The notes beneath the pieces are model-generated. The model made no database searches, had not been told where the DNA came from, and worked only from the letters and a program-made list of their open reading frames with translations. Shown here in pieces: positions 11,977 to 23,712 of a stretch of DNA of 64,000 nt. Every line of letters starts with the position of its first letter. The first letter of the stretch is position 1. Origin of the DNA: Leptodontidium sp. MPI-SDFR-AT-0119 (lineage: Eukaryota; Ascomycota; Leotiomycetes; Helotiales; Leptodontidiaceae). Both the position numbers and the translations under genes were made by a program. The stretch covers positions 1 through 64,000 of the forward strand of contig JAHLEZ010000049.1 in the NCBI GenBank assembly GCA_020726505.1. The letters run 5' to 3'.

Positions 11977-12753
11977 CTATTAATTTTGAGAGGAGCTTGG
12001 CGCTGCGCTCGAGGAAGTATATATAAATAGGAGATCATACCTGCCGTTAGAAAAACCGCTTGTAGCTTGTGTCGGATTAATGCCTGACGTCGAATATCGA
12101 TTGTTGCTGTTTAAATAGTCTGGAATAGTAGGTTAATAAGATGAATAGTCGCTGGAAGTCTGTCTAATATATAAAGTAGGCGTCTAGCCTTTTATATTAA
12201 AGCTGTCCTCGACTAGTCGACTATCCTCGTCGATACTAATATCCTTATATTGTTATTAGTCTCCCTTATCGTTATTACCCTAGAATGGCGTCAAGCTGTC
12301 GTCACCTTATATATATTTCTAGAGTCTAATATAAGCGCCAGCTATTGTGGTAGCGTAAATAAAAGGTACATCCTCGTAATTTATATATACCTTATAATAG
12401 TCCGTAGCTTACTCCTCTAATGCCTTAAGGCTAAACAGTTGACTTTTCTTAGCCCGTTTACACTTTACAAAGTAAAAGGTTCGAATGTTGTTAAATCCTT
12501 CTTTTAAGTAATTAACTATAAGGTCACATCGTTTTAAAGAATCAGGATTAGGCGGCTACTCACTTATTACTGCGAAATAGTCTTTAGTAAAGATATTTCT
12601 GTAAAGTATAACTTTTATGAGCGTAATAATTACGTACTCCTTAAGATCGGCTATCTTAGTAAATACGTTTATAAGGTGAACTTTATTATAAAACTGTTAT
12701 TATATTAGAGTCTTAATAAGTCTGTGAGGGCGGAAAGGCGTAGTTAACGACAT
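11977..12753 (-). pseudogene. Fungal hypothetical protein remnant with PD-(D/E)XK-like motifs
   Basis: Reading the minus strand from an ATG at 12753, one frame of about 258 codons runs to TAA/TAG at 11977-11982, interrupted only by RIP-type stops. It begins MSLTTPFRPH and ends in a Ser/Asn/Thr-rich tail. The core has FAVISE, PNPDSLKRCDLIV, a TFYFVKCKRAKKSQ stretch, IAGAYIRL and GDDSLTPF. Similar proteins of unknown function are common in ascomycetes. The order Asp (CDLIV), then a hydrophobic strand ending in an acidic-x-Lys position (here K-C-K), then Arg/Lys and Gln, resembles a PD-(D/E)XK nuclease fold. That is inference; the acidic residue of the E-x-K step reads Lys here. Confidence 0.55.
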
Positions 12754-14329
12754 CGTTTTTACTGTAATAAAAGAAGACAATAATGAAGACCTAACTTATA
12801 GCCTCTTTAGAAAGTGCTCTTTTTATATTAAATATAGCGGGTAAAAATAAGGAAGATTGCGGGACGATTGATAACATTACATATGCGGGTGTTAGCTTGG
12901 CATGTGGCATGGATGGAGCGCTTACTCGGCCTACTCTACGACTATCTTAGGCGACTAGGGTATTAACGGGCCATGCCTAGTTTTTAAGCGCTACGAGCTA
13001 TATAGCCCTTTATAGTTATAGGCTTAACCCCTCTAGTTCCGTCCTTGTTTATAACAGGCTAGGCTGACGCCTTCCCTCGGGTCACAAAAGGGTTTTGCCG
13101 TCTAATAGTAAATGAGTCAGGGAGCTACAAGATTCGCCTTATAGATCAGGCCACAAACTAGATTTACTACAGTTATATACTGACTAATCTTTATTTAGCC
13201 TAACGTTAACTAATTTCTTAGTCTTTATCACCTCCAAAAGTCGGCATTCTTAGCACTAGAGCTAACTTAAACTAGCTCGACTTCCCCGTTTCTTATATGG
13301 CTCGTTTCGGATGTGAGTAATTTAGGGGGAAAGGATGTTACGTTCGCGAATTTAAGACATATAAAAGTCAGGGAATTAAAGATATAATAAAAGCTCACGA
13401 CAAGGGGTGTGAGTCACTAATCGACGCCTAAACTAGGCAGAGCTAAGCGGGGTTACCGCCGCTTTATACTGAACTCTCTATTTATTAGAGTTAGTAAGGT
13501 CAGCTCAATCATTCTAGGACGCTTACTACTCCAAAGGATTCTAAGGTTCGTTCGAGCCCCAAGATTAATGCGGTTTAACTACGCCACCTGGCATCTCAAT
13601 CGATTTTCATGTTCGCGATGTATGGCACTGATAGTTTTGGGGTAAACGAGCGCTATTAGATTGTAAATTAAGTTAGCGCTGGCTGCACAAGATCGCCTGC
13701 AATCCGTTCCGTTGTACTAAACTCTTATATATAGCGTAAACGAGCCCCGTGCGCCTCTTAAATTACACATTAGGTTAGCGCTAGTTACACAAGATCGCCC
13801 TACGCATAAAGTAGTAGGGATATACTACGAGAAGGAAAGAAAGTAAGCGCATCTGAACACAAAAGACGAGTAATAATTGGACGACAAAGAATGCTAAAAG
13901 AAGGACTGAGGTGTGGGCGTATTCGCGATAAGGCGCGGGACTTGGGCATTATCAGGCATAATACATGTGATATGCCTCTTTCTACGTGACAAAATTAAAA
14001 CGAGAACGTTACACTTAACGGTCCGAAAATCTAGTACGTCATCTAAATTAAGTTTAGTGCCCTTAAGACTTCGCCTCACTTGTCTTTATTAAAGCACCTG
14101 AAGCGCCTCTAATATTAGTATTCTCACGTCGTTTTACCGCTTTGCGATGTTAAGTATTACTATCCACCTTAGCGTAATAGCTGACACGCCATCACGCATT
14201 ATATATACTATCTCCTAGTATATTAATGAATATTAGGCCAGATCTCGATGCGGCTCTGGGTCGGTTGACTCATCGCCTACTGTAAACATATGCGGTAAAA
14301 GGTCGAGAGATAAAGTATATCGTCACGAC
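12754..14329. other. Degraded intergenic stretch with a short direct repeat
   Basis: No gene was recognised. A segment of about 40 bp containing TTAGCGCTGGCTGCACAAGA (about 13660-13700) recurs in mutated form at about 13760-13800 (TTAGCGCTAGTTACACAAGA). The differences are C/T and G/A. Confidence 0.4.
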
Positions 14330-14822
14330 TTACATATTCTCGATAATTACAATTATTATCGACGCCGTTAAATCCGAGAGATCTATCGATACATAGTTAG
14401 TCCGATTGCACTTTATAGGACATGAAGTCAAAGGATATATCCAAGATCACAAGGCCGTTATTAAGGCTGTTAATACTTAGTTATAAAGGGTTAAAGACCT
14501 CTATCCAGATATATCCTTACCTTTTCACTACTATAGAGGGTAGTAAGGGTATAAATCAAAGGATATCCCACTCTACGAGAAAATAGTAGAAGCTAGTAAG
14601 TCGCTGAAGTAATAGTAGCAGTTCAAAGATTTAATACTTCGTCTTTACACTGTCGATCTACCGTAATAAGGCTCTTTATATCCGGGCTAAGGTGTAGAGG
14701 AGCCGGAAGAGAAATAATAAAAGGAGAAGTTAATAGAAACGATAAGTGGTAATAACGACGGCGATAGCGATATAGAACCTTCGAGAATCTTAGAAAACGT
14801 CTACTAAGAAAATTTATTTACA
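14330..14822 (+). pseudogene. Unidentified coding remnant
   Basis: One frame reads about 160 codons with RIP-type stops only. Recognisable stretches include IIDAVKSERSI, FIGHEVKGYIQDHKAVIK, DLYPDISLPFHYYRG, FKDLILRLYTVDLP and an acidic Glu/Asp/Ser C-terminus. I do not recognise the family. The sustained frame and natural amino-acid mix argue that it was a gene. Start and end are unknown. Confidence 0.35.
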
Positions 14823-16989
14823 ATATCTCTTATTATCTTAAGTTATAGTTGCGTTTTTGTAATGTAATACTTCTAACGTGTTGTCCGAAATATAAAATAT
14901 CTTGTAATAATATATTAGTCCCTTAATTAACCTTAACCCATCTTTAATGTCCTAATGCGATTTTACTAATAGCTATATTTACTTTCGCTTACTTAACGCG
15001 TAAATATTAGAGAGAGAATCAGACTGTCTTAGTAGGAGGGGTATTAACACTCACATTAACTTTAGTGTGCTATAGTCTCCGCTAATACAAGGGCCACAGT
15101 TAGACGCGAGTTATCTTTAGAGATATTAAATAAGACTAGAGTTGTGCGACTGTGTGTATGTCTCTCGCTGCCGGCACCTCTTGTAAAGAATATATATATA
15201 GAAATGCCCGCACTAATAAAACTTTTTCTAATACGTGTATATATTAAGAGTAGAAAAGTATTAGTAAAGTACTTAGGGGCGAAATTTAAGCGAGATTGAT
15301 TTAGGGACAATATGAAGATCGAGATCGTATTATAATTTAAGACTATAATGAGCGGAAGTACTTAATAAATAGTCATAGAGCGAGATCAGGCTCTAATAGA
15401 GCTGCATTCTCAGCCTCTCATCTTAATAGAATAAACGGCCGCCAATCAAGGAGTAAAATTAAGGATATTACAAACGTTCTAAGATGTATCAGTTCTAGGG
15501 CCCTCTAGTCAGTAAACAGATACCATGTCACAGCCAAAAAGGATAAGACAAGCGGATCAGAGAAGTATCTTATTACTTCGTACCAAAGTAAGAGGGGTAT
15601 CCGTTCCGCCAAGACCTATATTAGACTTTACTTAATATAGTAATATCTCAAGAGTCCTGGACGTATAGCGCTTGCAGTGAAGTTTGATTTACTCCGTAGA
15701 CTTTTGGAGCGCTCCCCACCAATAGAAATTCTTATCATTAAGAATTAGTTGCCTACAGGAGAAAAGCGGTTTTGATCGCCTCGGGCCGATCCTATTGTTC
15801 TCCCGATTGGCTTCTGTAGCGGATTATGCCGCAAATCATGACTCATTCCGCCAAAGGCTAAGGAGGGCGCTTAGCAGTCCTGTGCCAGACCGTGCAGCAA
15901 AAAACATCCTTATCGTGCCGCGACCGACTAAATTCCTAATCGATTAATTAGATTTTGAATATACAGTACCCGCCTAAAATCTTCATAGGTAAAGAAAGTA
16001 CTTAATCGTCGTATGCGAGTAAATCAAATCGACCAGCTAATCACCACGCCTTAGATACGACGTACCTTATTCCTGAAATTTAGGCTATTAGCCGGACGAC
16101 TCCTCCTTCCTCACCTACTATTAACTATTAACACCGCACAATTACTCCTTATTAGACCTCGTGCGACCCTTTTAAACAGTAACTCTTTGAAGTTGTCTTG
16201 AAATATTAGGCGTTTCCTTAATAGAATCGAGGTCACCTCGTCTAATACTTCCAAAACGCTCATTCGTAGATCTCGATAAACCTGACCCTTCTTTATCACG
16301 GCCTAGTACAAGGAAGCGACTCCGAATTAAGACTGAGGAAGTAGAGCAAGAAGCCAAAGTATATTAACATCCCCTTATACTAGTCAACGACTAATAGAGA
16401 AGTTCGTGGAGACTATATAATAATAGCTAAAGCCTCTCCCTCTTAAGCGTTCACACGTATTATTCCTCGAAGACCTTATCGACCCGCTCTCTTTAAGTTC
16501 TACTCCGAAAAGATACCGTCTTAAGTCTGTTAATAGTTTTGTTACTTAGTAAGTCGAGTTTACTTTAGGATCAGAATCTTACTGAGAAAGACACTATCGG
16601 TCGGATACTCTTCTTAGTCACTCAGACGGCGATATTATCCCTAAGAGACTTACTAAGTCGGCGCCGAATATAAAGTATAAACGGGATATTAATAAGTTCG
16701 CTTTACTACCGACACCTACTTCTACTAAGTCACGTTCGTATAAAGCAAATTTGGAGGACGGCTTACAGGTGTCTAGGTACGGCTTATTAGTCGCGCCATC
16801 AGATATAAGTGGTGCCTCTACTAGCTTAAGTCGAAAGAGCCTTATTAAGGACCCCTATTATGTTACGACAGGTATGCCTCGGCTAGGTCAGGGGTCCGAA
16901 ACAGGTCCGACTCCCCTCCGACTCTCTCTATATATATGGCTTCCTCCTGTAAAGTAGCTCTGTAGTTTTGTATTCTAAGTGTTAAGTCA
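14823..16989. other. Mixed degraded and less mutated DNA, no gene assigned
   Basis: The stretch from about 15490 to 15930 keeps many CA and TG steps, unlike its surroundings, so it may be low-copy DNA that escaped RIP. The remainder is TA-rich. An open stretch at 16751-16957 is in a different frame from the DUF7924 remnant downstream. It could be an upstream exon, but I have no motif to support that. Confidence 0.35.
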
Positions 16990-18171
16990 ACCTTCTACGT
17001 CCAAGGCCCTTGTGTCGTGACATATTATCGCGACAATAACTTGGCTAAGAATAATATCTACATGCGTTCTTTCTACAAAGAATTCCTAGTAGATATTGCC
17101 GGACTTGTTAATCACGTACACAAACACCGCGATTCACTAGGCCTATCGCTAGACTAAGTTAAGCAAAATACACGTTTAGAACGCCTTGAGATAGGTACCG
17201 GAGAACCCGATGTAAAAAGGTATTTCTATACTCACGTTTTCCCTGATCCCGAACTAACGGACATTTTATAACGTATTAATAGAAATTTAATGGCTAAGTA
17301 TATTGTTTTAGATTTCGGATCTAAGCTTAAGGTTAGTACTCCTGTGCCTAATATACTTTATAGATATAACCGCCTTAGAGCATTTCCCCGGCAATAAGCT
17401 TAACTTCGGTCTATAGGAAATGAGATAGTAATTAACACTTAGGGGCTAGTGTATCCGTTCTTTGTTATTGAGTTTAAGGCTGATAGTCCTAGAGGATCTA
17501 GGAGTATGTGAGTAGCGACGAATTAATGTCTTAGAGGCTCTATATTATGTATTAACATTGCCGAACGCCTTAATTACTAGCTGAGGCAATACAAGAACAA
17601 AAAGGTCCGGCCTATTAATAGCGCTACATTTAGTATCGCTATAAACGGCACGGAGGCGAGACTCTACGTATCCTAGAAATATAATAAACTTAAATACTAT
17701 ATACGAAAGGTCGATAGTTTCTTGCTTTAGAAGCCCAAAGATTACGTGGAGTTCCGGAAGCACGTCTTAAACATTATCGATTAGGGTAAGGATGAACGAC
17801 TGAAAGAGATTCGAATATCATTAGACAGCCTCCTCGAGGAGAATAAGAAAATAGCCTCTTAGCTAGCTAAGTCCCGCCCGCCACCTTTAGATAATGTCGC
17901 AAGTAACAGCAGTCACAAGTGTAAATTCTTATTGTCTCGTAGACGCGATAATAAAGCTAAAACTATATAAGACTATAACGGCGGAGTAAATGAGTTATAT
18001 TAGAAATTAGATGCCACGCACAACCGTTATTTCTATAGCGACGCGGATGGAAATATCACTTAGGCGGAAAATGAAGGGCAATTATCCTTAGCGCAGTAAT
18101 AGCGAAGAGTGATTACGGGGCAATCCATCTTATAACATCGTTGGGTCTTGCATCTGGAAGCTGCAGTGTAA
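16990..18171 (+). pseudogene. DUF7924-family fungal protein, RIP-degraded
   Basis: A single frame of about 390 codons ends at the TAA at 18169. Landmarks are a GTGEPDVKRYF-like step, TPVPNILYRY, the strand YPFFVIEFKADS, VATNQCLGGS, an NIAERLN helix, FSIAINGTEARLYVS and LNIIDQGKDERLKEI. This matches my memory of the fungal DUF7924 family, whose members show a PD-x(n)-E-x-K arrangement. Here the expected Asp before ILY is Asn (PNI), while IEFK keeps the E-x-K. A nuclease-like fold is inference from these motifs; the biological role is unknown. Every in-frame stop is TAA, TAG or TGA at a plausible Gln or Trp position. The N-terminal end is not visible. Confidence 0.7.
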
Positions 18172-18774
18172 GTTACTAATGCACGTTATAGGTAGAATTG
18201 GACATTCTTCTCTGTGGTGGGGTTTTTAATTCTAGTTAAAAATGGAGAGCCTTTCCAATATTCTCAGTTCAGTTCCTATGTCTAAAGTGTCGTGCTTAGC
18301 CAATACAGTCTCTACACTCAAATAATACAGGACAGCCACCACTTTCCCCTTCCATTTCCTTCTCTTGTCTTTATAAACGACCCAAACCGGAGGAATTCAC
18401 GTAGTTATAAAGCGTTACAAACGCTACGTTAGAAATAATAGGTAATGCTAGCGTTCTAACCGTGTTCAGTTGAGGGATGGGTTCAGTCACATTTCACCGG
18501 GATGTGTGACATACATGACATAATTGATCTCTAAGCCACGTCACGTCATCAGCTCATCACGCAAGGGTACACCACACTAAATCAGAGTATGTGAGACAGG
18601 CAATAGGGTCAGGCGCACAAAATATACGACCGTAGTGTAGATTAGAGCCTGAATGTACCGGGTCTTTTCGGTTAGTATCGGATTGTCGACTAAATCACAT
18701 GGCACTCAAACATAAATGCCTCAATATGACTCCATCGTTTTTCGTTCTTAATATCCCCTCCCTAAAGCCCTTCT
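18172..18774. other. Less mutated island without a gene
   Basis: CA and TG are frequent here, in contrast to both flanks. No frame of useful length or terminal repeat was found. Confidence 0.35.
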
Positions 18775-19735
18775 TGATTAGCACGAGACATCTTCTATCG
18801 AGATAGCAGATATTTTACCCTTTAGTACTAATATTACTAAGGAGACGCTAATCGCCTTAATAAGACTATTAGTTTATACTTTATACTTTATACTCGCAGA
18901 CTTCTTACTAATCTAAGGTAGTCACAATCGATACCCCCCCGACACCGTATTTCCTTAGATAGACGTACTATCCGATGGATTTAAAGAACTCTATATAATA
19001 ATTACAAAGTATAACGCCTAGAGCCATTTCCGACTGCGACTCCTCCATCGCTATATGACGATCCCTGAGGGGCACGTACTATTAGGCACTAGCATAACGG
19101 AACCGTGTAGGTATTAGACAACACTCGCACGCATTCCCGATGTCGATTTACAGAGGGTCCATAGGCACATTACCTCGGTGGATATAACCAGCTGTGTAAG
19201 CGAAGGCGAGAAGAGAAATGCCCTTTTACTCCCCTCAGAGTTTCGCGAAGGTCCGGCCAGTGCTAGAAATATCGATGGCAATTTCTTTACGGAGTTCACC
19301 GACTGCCTTTAGGCGAATGGCTTAGAAAATACTTTAGGGCTTAAGGCAATATAAGGTCAGGCTAAGAAAATAATTGAATTTTCTTTCGATATTAGTAGTC
19401 TTTTGCTATAAGAGGACAAGGTAGCGGCAGATGTAAGGGACGGGAGGAGAGGGTACGTCATATTACGAGAAACAGGATAGTCAGTTACTATTAAGGATAA
19501 ATTAGTCGATACGACTGGGGAGACATAGTGCGTTAAATATTCAACCGGCCATGTTAAGGCCACCGATACCCGGGCGATGAGCTTATCGGGCGCTGTAGAG
19601 ATTTTAAGAGATAATAGTATATTCGCTATGTAGGCTACTATAAATATCACTTTAAAGTGTAATAAGGTTCTTAACTTTATTATTTGCCGTCTTGTATTCT
19701 ACTTATTTACTATAAGCTATTTATTACTATGCTAA
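18775..19735 (+). pseudogene. Unidentified fungal coding remnant
   Basis: One frame is followed for about 320 codons with RIP-type stops. It contains a hydrophobic stretch (LVYTLYFILADFLLI), YPPDTVFP, IDVLSDGFKELY, FRLRLLHRYMTIPEGHV, LGTSITEP, a LPSEFREGPASARN segment and FTEFTDCL. The pattern looks like a globular fungal protein, but I cannot assign a family. It lies downstream of the DUF7924 remnant on the same strand, and a fused or neighbouring gene is possible. Confidence 0.45.
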
Positions 19736-20715
19736 CTTAAATAAATTCTGCGATAAGTTCTTTATTTACAACTTCTACCGACACAATCGTATCGTCCCTT
19801 TCCTTAGAGTGATTTTAAAATATTATACTAAACTTATCTCTTTGAATTAATTGGCATAAATCCCCTAATTTAATCGAGTATAAAGCGGTAAATATACTAC
19901 TAGTATCTGGGGAAGGCTTAGGCTAATAAACCTTTTAACTAAGTAACTTAATAGTTTTACTTAATAATTTTGGCAGCCTTAGTGAGACAAATAGTCGATA
20001 CCCCGGCGAGTAACTAAACTAAATACTTCTTAATATATTAGTAGGCCGTTCGCGAATTATCTAACAAAGAGTGTCTTTATCGTATTAAACCCCTTTATTT
20101 AAAATATTAATTAGTCGCACGTTCCCTTTACAGCTTAGTAAATAGAAGTACTTACTCGGTGAATGTGTGACGACGCCTGTAAGAGTTATATCAGACTTTT
20201 AAGGATCTGTACTAGAATTAAGATCAAGTTCGATAGGGACATTAGTAGTTACGTAGTCTAATACACTATTAGCGAGTATTTTTTTGACTCGGAAACTGCA
20301 AAGTCGGAAACTAGCTCTATGTACTCGCCTTAAAGTGAACCTTACGTAGTCGCCACGGCGGTGCTTTGATTATAATTTAAAACAGCGCTAATTATACTAA
20401 TACTTATTCGCTTAAGCCTTAAAGTATTAGAAATAGATTCTCTTGTCCTCTGCCCCTAATCTATATAGCAATGTCTATGAACTTAACTACCGGGTAAAGA
20501 AATAAAGGGCTAATGTGAACTAAGGGCTATATTTTATATATACTAAACTGAATCTATGCTACTAAGATAGACGTTCGGTGCGTTTAATGAGATGTCACTA
20601 AGTGGATCTTGTCCTCGATCGTTAATAGACACCGAGGATAATAGTAAACGGTCGTCCTAATAGTTCGTCGCTAAGTGCCACTGCCTAAGATAATTAAGAG
20701 TAGACGCCTAATATT
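19736..20715. other. RIP-degraded DNA, nothing recognised
   Basis: Rich in TA steps, with no sustained frame. Confidence 0.35.
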
Positions 20716-21060
20716 ATGTCGGGGCTCGAGGGCACCGGCTCTGAGGATCCCTTCTATGAGACTCATACTGCGACTTAGACTTGTGAGCTCTTAACGTATA
20801 GTGACTCTAGTGAATTACTAATAGAAGACCCCCCTCCGGAAGAGACGTCTAGTGAGCCGTAAGATCTCTAGCGAAGCTCTACAGCTATCGCCTTACGGAT
20901 ATAGTACCTTTTTGTCGTTTCGTTTTAATTACCTAATTCGTTACCGGCCTTAGTAGAGCTCTTGAATCAAGTGTCCTGCTTAGTATGTCGGCGTCACTAG
21001 CCATTAGTGTAAGCGAGGAATTTATAACCCCTCCGATTTGAGATTACTAGCCAGGTTAAA
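20716..21060 (+). pseudogene. Short acidic coding remnant
   Basis: From the ATG at 20716 a frame starts MSGLEGTGSEDPFYETHTAT and continues through an acidic, Pro/Ser/Thr-rich segment with TAG and TAA at Gln-like positions. It appears to run toward the piggyBac-like terminus at 21102, which may have cut it. No family was recognised. Confidence 0.3.
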
Positions 21061-21101
21061 ATTAAAAAGCGATAAGGCATCAAAAAGGTTCGCGGAGCGT
21101 T

Positions 21102-23157
21102 TATCCCCTTAACTGCGGTATGCACACTTTTTCAGGGTGCAGCGCTGGAGGTGGGGCGCTAAGGAGCCTATCACCTTAGGCGTTTCAAGGCGCGTGCCCC
21201 ACCATAACAAAAACATTAACAAAGTAGTCTTTTCCCACTTAAATTACTTACTTTTTACTATATTCAAAATGTCGGAATTAACAGAACGCGATCCCACTGA
21301 TGCAGGCACCCTAAGGCCTAAGGCTCCGCCCTTAAAAGTAAAAGGGACGAAGTTTGAGCCTATAGATGCGCCTCCATTCGATATACAACTAAACTTACCA
21401 CCCGAGGTCGACCTTAACAATCCTCTTACGCTGTTTTTATAGTATTACACGCCTAAAATCGTTAATGGGATTGTTGAAGCTACTAATAGATACGATAGGC
21501 CGTTACCTTTAAACGATTTAGCACCACAGAGTAGAGCTAAACAGTAGTATACTACGACTCGGAATAAGATATACCTCTTTTTAGCCTTTCTTATTTATAT
21601 GACTATGTTTCTCCTTAATAAGATTGAAGACTACTAGACCGGAGACAAGATTACCCCTTTTCATTACGTTACTAACATGTTCTCAAGGGACCGCTTCCAA
21701 GAGCTTAGAATTCGGTTCCGTGTAGCGTCATTTAATATTAAAGACTTGTATTAAAAGGTCTTATATCTCCTTTAATTTCTTATGGATTTAGCTGATTTTT
21801 ACATAGACAGAACTATTGAATACATATATTCAAGAAACTAACATGCGGTTTTAGAAACCCGGGCGAGATATTATTATAGATAAAGCAATCCGACGATACA
21901 CTAGCCGATCTAAAGATATAACTACTATCCCAGGCAAGCCTATTTCCACTAGTTTAAAGATATAGGTTATTACTTAACGAGGGTTCTTCTTAAGATAGGT
22001 ATTCCATCGACCAGGCAAAAAAGGAGGCCTAGTTAGAGTCAAAAAACTAAAGGAATTAAATAAGACTTAATCAGTTGTTCCGCATCTTTTAAGTCTACTC
22101 CCGAAGGCTACATACCACCTCTATTGCGACAATCTCTTCACTTCTATTAAGCTGTTTGAGTATCTTCGGAAGCTAGGATACGCTATTACAGGCACAGCTC
22201 GTACTACGTTAGGTGTTTTGGCTAATTTAGTGGACTTGAAGAAAGCAGATCACGGGGACAAAGCATTGCCTTAGGGGACCGTCTACGCCTTTCCTATAGA
22301 GTCAAATATAGTTAATTAAACCGGCTTCAAAGATAGCGCTTTTGCTCTTACTATGTCGACTGTCTTTGACGGAATCAAGAAGGTTCTACGGCTCCGACGT
22401 CGTCCAAAGGAGATTGCAAAGTATACAAAGACCTCACGTGTTCCTTTCGGAAAAGACGCCACAAAGAAGCTCTAGATCCCTCAATTGTATGATTCCTACA
22501 ACTATAATATAGGAGCTGTCGACTTAGGAGATCAATTACAAGGACATAATGCGGGCTTCAGGCGACTACGACGAGGTGCTATCCAAGCTCTTCACCAATT
22601 CATGCTTTTGGTAGTACTCAGCAACTGTTATTTGATTCTTTGCTTCTCTGGCCACAAAGGGAAGGTTAATACTCGCTCCCAAGACGACTTCCGAAAGAAG
22701 CTAGTGGAAGCATTAATTAATATGGCGAAGGATACACCGGGTACCCGAAAGAGGCGTAATTCCAATATATCTAAGGAGACATTTCAAGTTCCGGTATATA
22801 AACACAAGCAAATCAAGATGTCTACAAGGTCTAATTACGCAGCTTACAAGGGAAGGAGGCTTCACGATTATTCTCGTAAGAGGCAAGCTTTAGGGGAGAT
22901 TACTGTAAACACAAGTCGGACGAGCACCCGAAGTACTACTTTTTACGGTTGCAAACAATGCCAAGTCCACTTATGTGATAATAATTACTATTTCATTATA
23001 TACTATAAAGAATAAATAGTATTTAAATATTAATTACTCTCTTATCTACAGCGTTCTACTTACTAGAATTTTGGTGAGGCTCGCTTAATTTAGTGGCCAC
23101 TCCAGGCTTCGCTACAGGGGCTTACAGGCTGTGCACGCAGCCGCAGTTAAGGGGATA
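21102..23157 (+). mobile_element. piggyBac-like DNA transposon, copy 1
   Basis: The element is 2056 bp. It ends in inverted repeats TATCCCCTTAACTGCGG (21102-21118 and reversed at 23141-23157) and encloses one transposase gene. Two more copies in the window (23713-25754 and 55261-57299) have the same ends and nearly the same length. No TTAA duplication flanks it; the outermost bases are TA at both ends. Confidence 0.88.
21269..23015 (+). pseudogene. piggyBac-like transposase (DDE_Tnp_1_7), copy 1
   Basis: The coding start is the ATG at 21269 (MSELTERDPTDAGTLRPK); the open frame extends upstream of it only by chance. Exon 1 is 163 codons, then a 49-bp intron (21758-21806), then exon 2 to the TAA ending at 23015, giving about 565 residues. 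The intron falls at the same codon in all three copies; its donor here reads GTCTTA. Catalytic region: IDKAIRRYT (first Asp), CDNLFTS (second Asp), GAVDLGDQLQGHN (third Asp). The C-terminus has the Cys cluster GCKQCQVHLC typical of piggyBac transposases. Many TAG/TAA stops at Gln/Trp positions inactivate it. Confidence 0.88.
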
Positions 23158-23712
23158 GGATTTTGTCGCTTAGGTTATTCCAGCCTTCTTCCTCGTATTT
23201 GTCAACTATACTAAGGCCTTAAAGGAACTAGATCACTTTGATAAATATATCCCCTTTCGTTAATATATACTTCTCCTAGCTTTCAAAGATTTAGTAGCTT
23301 TCCTAATAACAGGCAGTAACACTTACACAAGATCGCTAATATGGTCAGGAAATAGAATTAAGTATCTAAGACATAAGGAATTTATAAATTTATAGTATCT
23401 CCGGCCGACCTTCGTTTAGCCTACTACTTTTTCCCGAACGATTTCAGGGTTATATTTCCTTGATTAATAAATTACAGTAACTATAAAGGCGACGCCACTA
23501 TTTGTAATTATAGAAAATTGCCGCTTTGTAGCGTCGAACTCTAAGATGAGGTTATAGTAGAAAGTTATTAAGAATCTTTATAAGATCCTATTAAGTGTGC
23601 GGCCTGTTTCTACAGTACACGTGTATTCGTAGTAATCTACCGGAGACTAAAGGTTAATAGCGTTTTTAGACGACTAGCGTAAAATATTATAATAGTCTTA
23701 CTTAAGTGCCTT
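23158..23712. other. Spacer between two piggyBac-like copies
   Basis: RIP-degraded DNA with no gene recognised. Confidence 0.4.

Noticed and set aside
13660..13800. Possible tRNA pair
   Set aside because: No cloverleaf or T-loop could be drawn; it is a short mutated direct repeat.
21109..21112. TTAA inside the piggyBac-like terminus taken as the target duplication
   Set aside because: The bases outside it (TATCCCC) are conserved in inverted orientation in all copies, so they belong to the element. Copy 2 has TCTA there.
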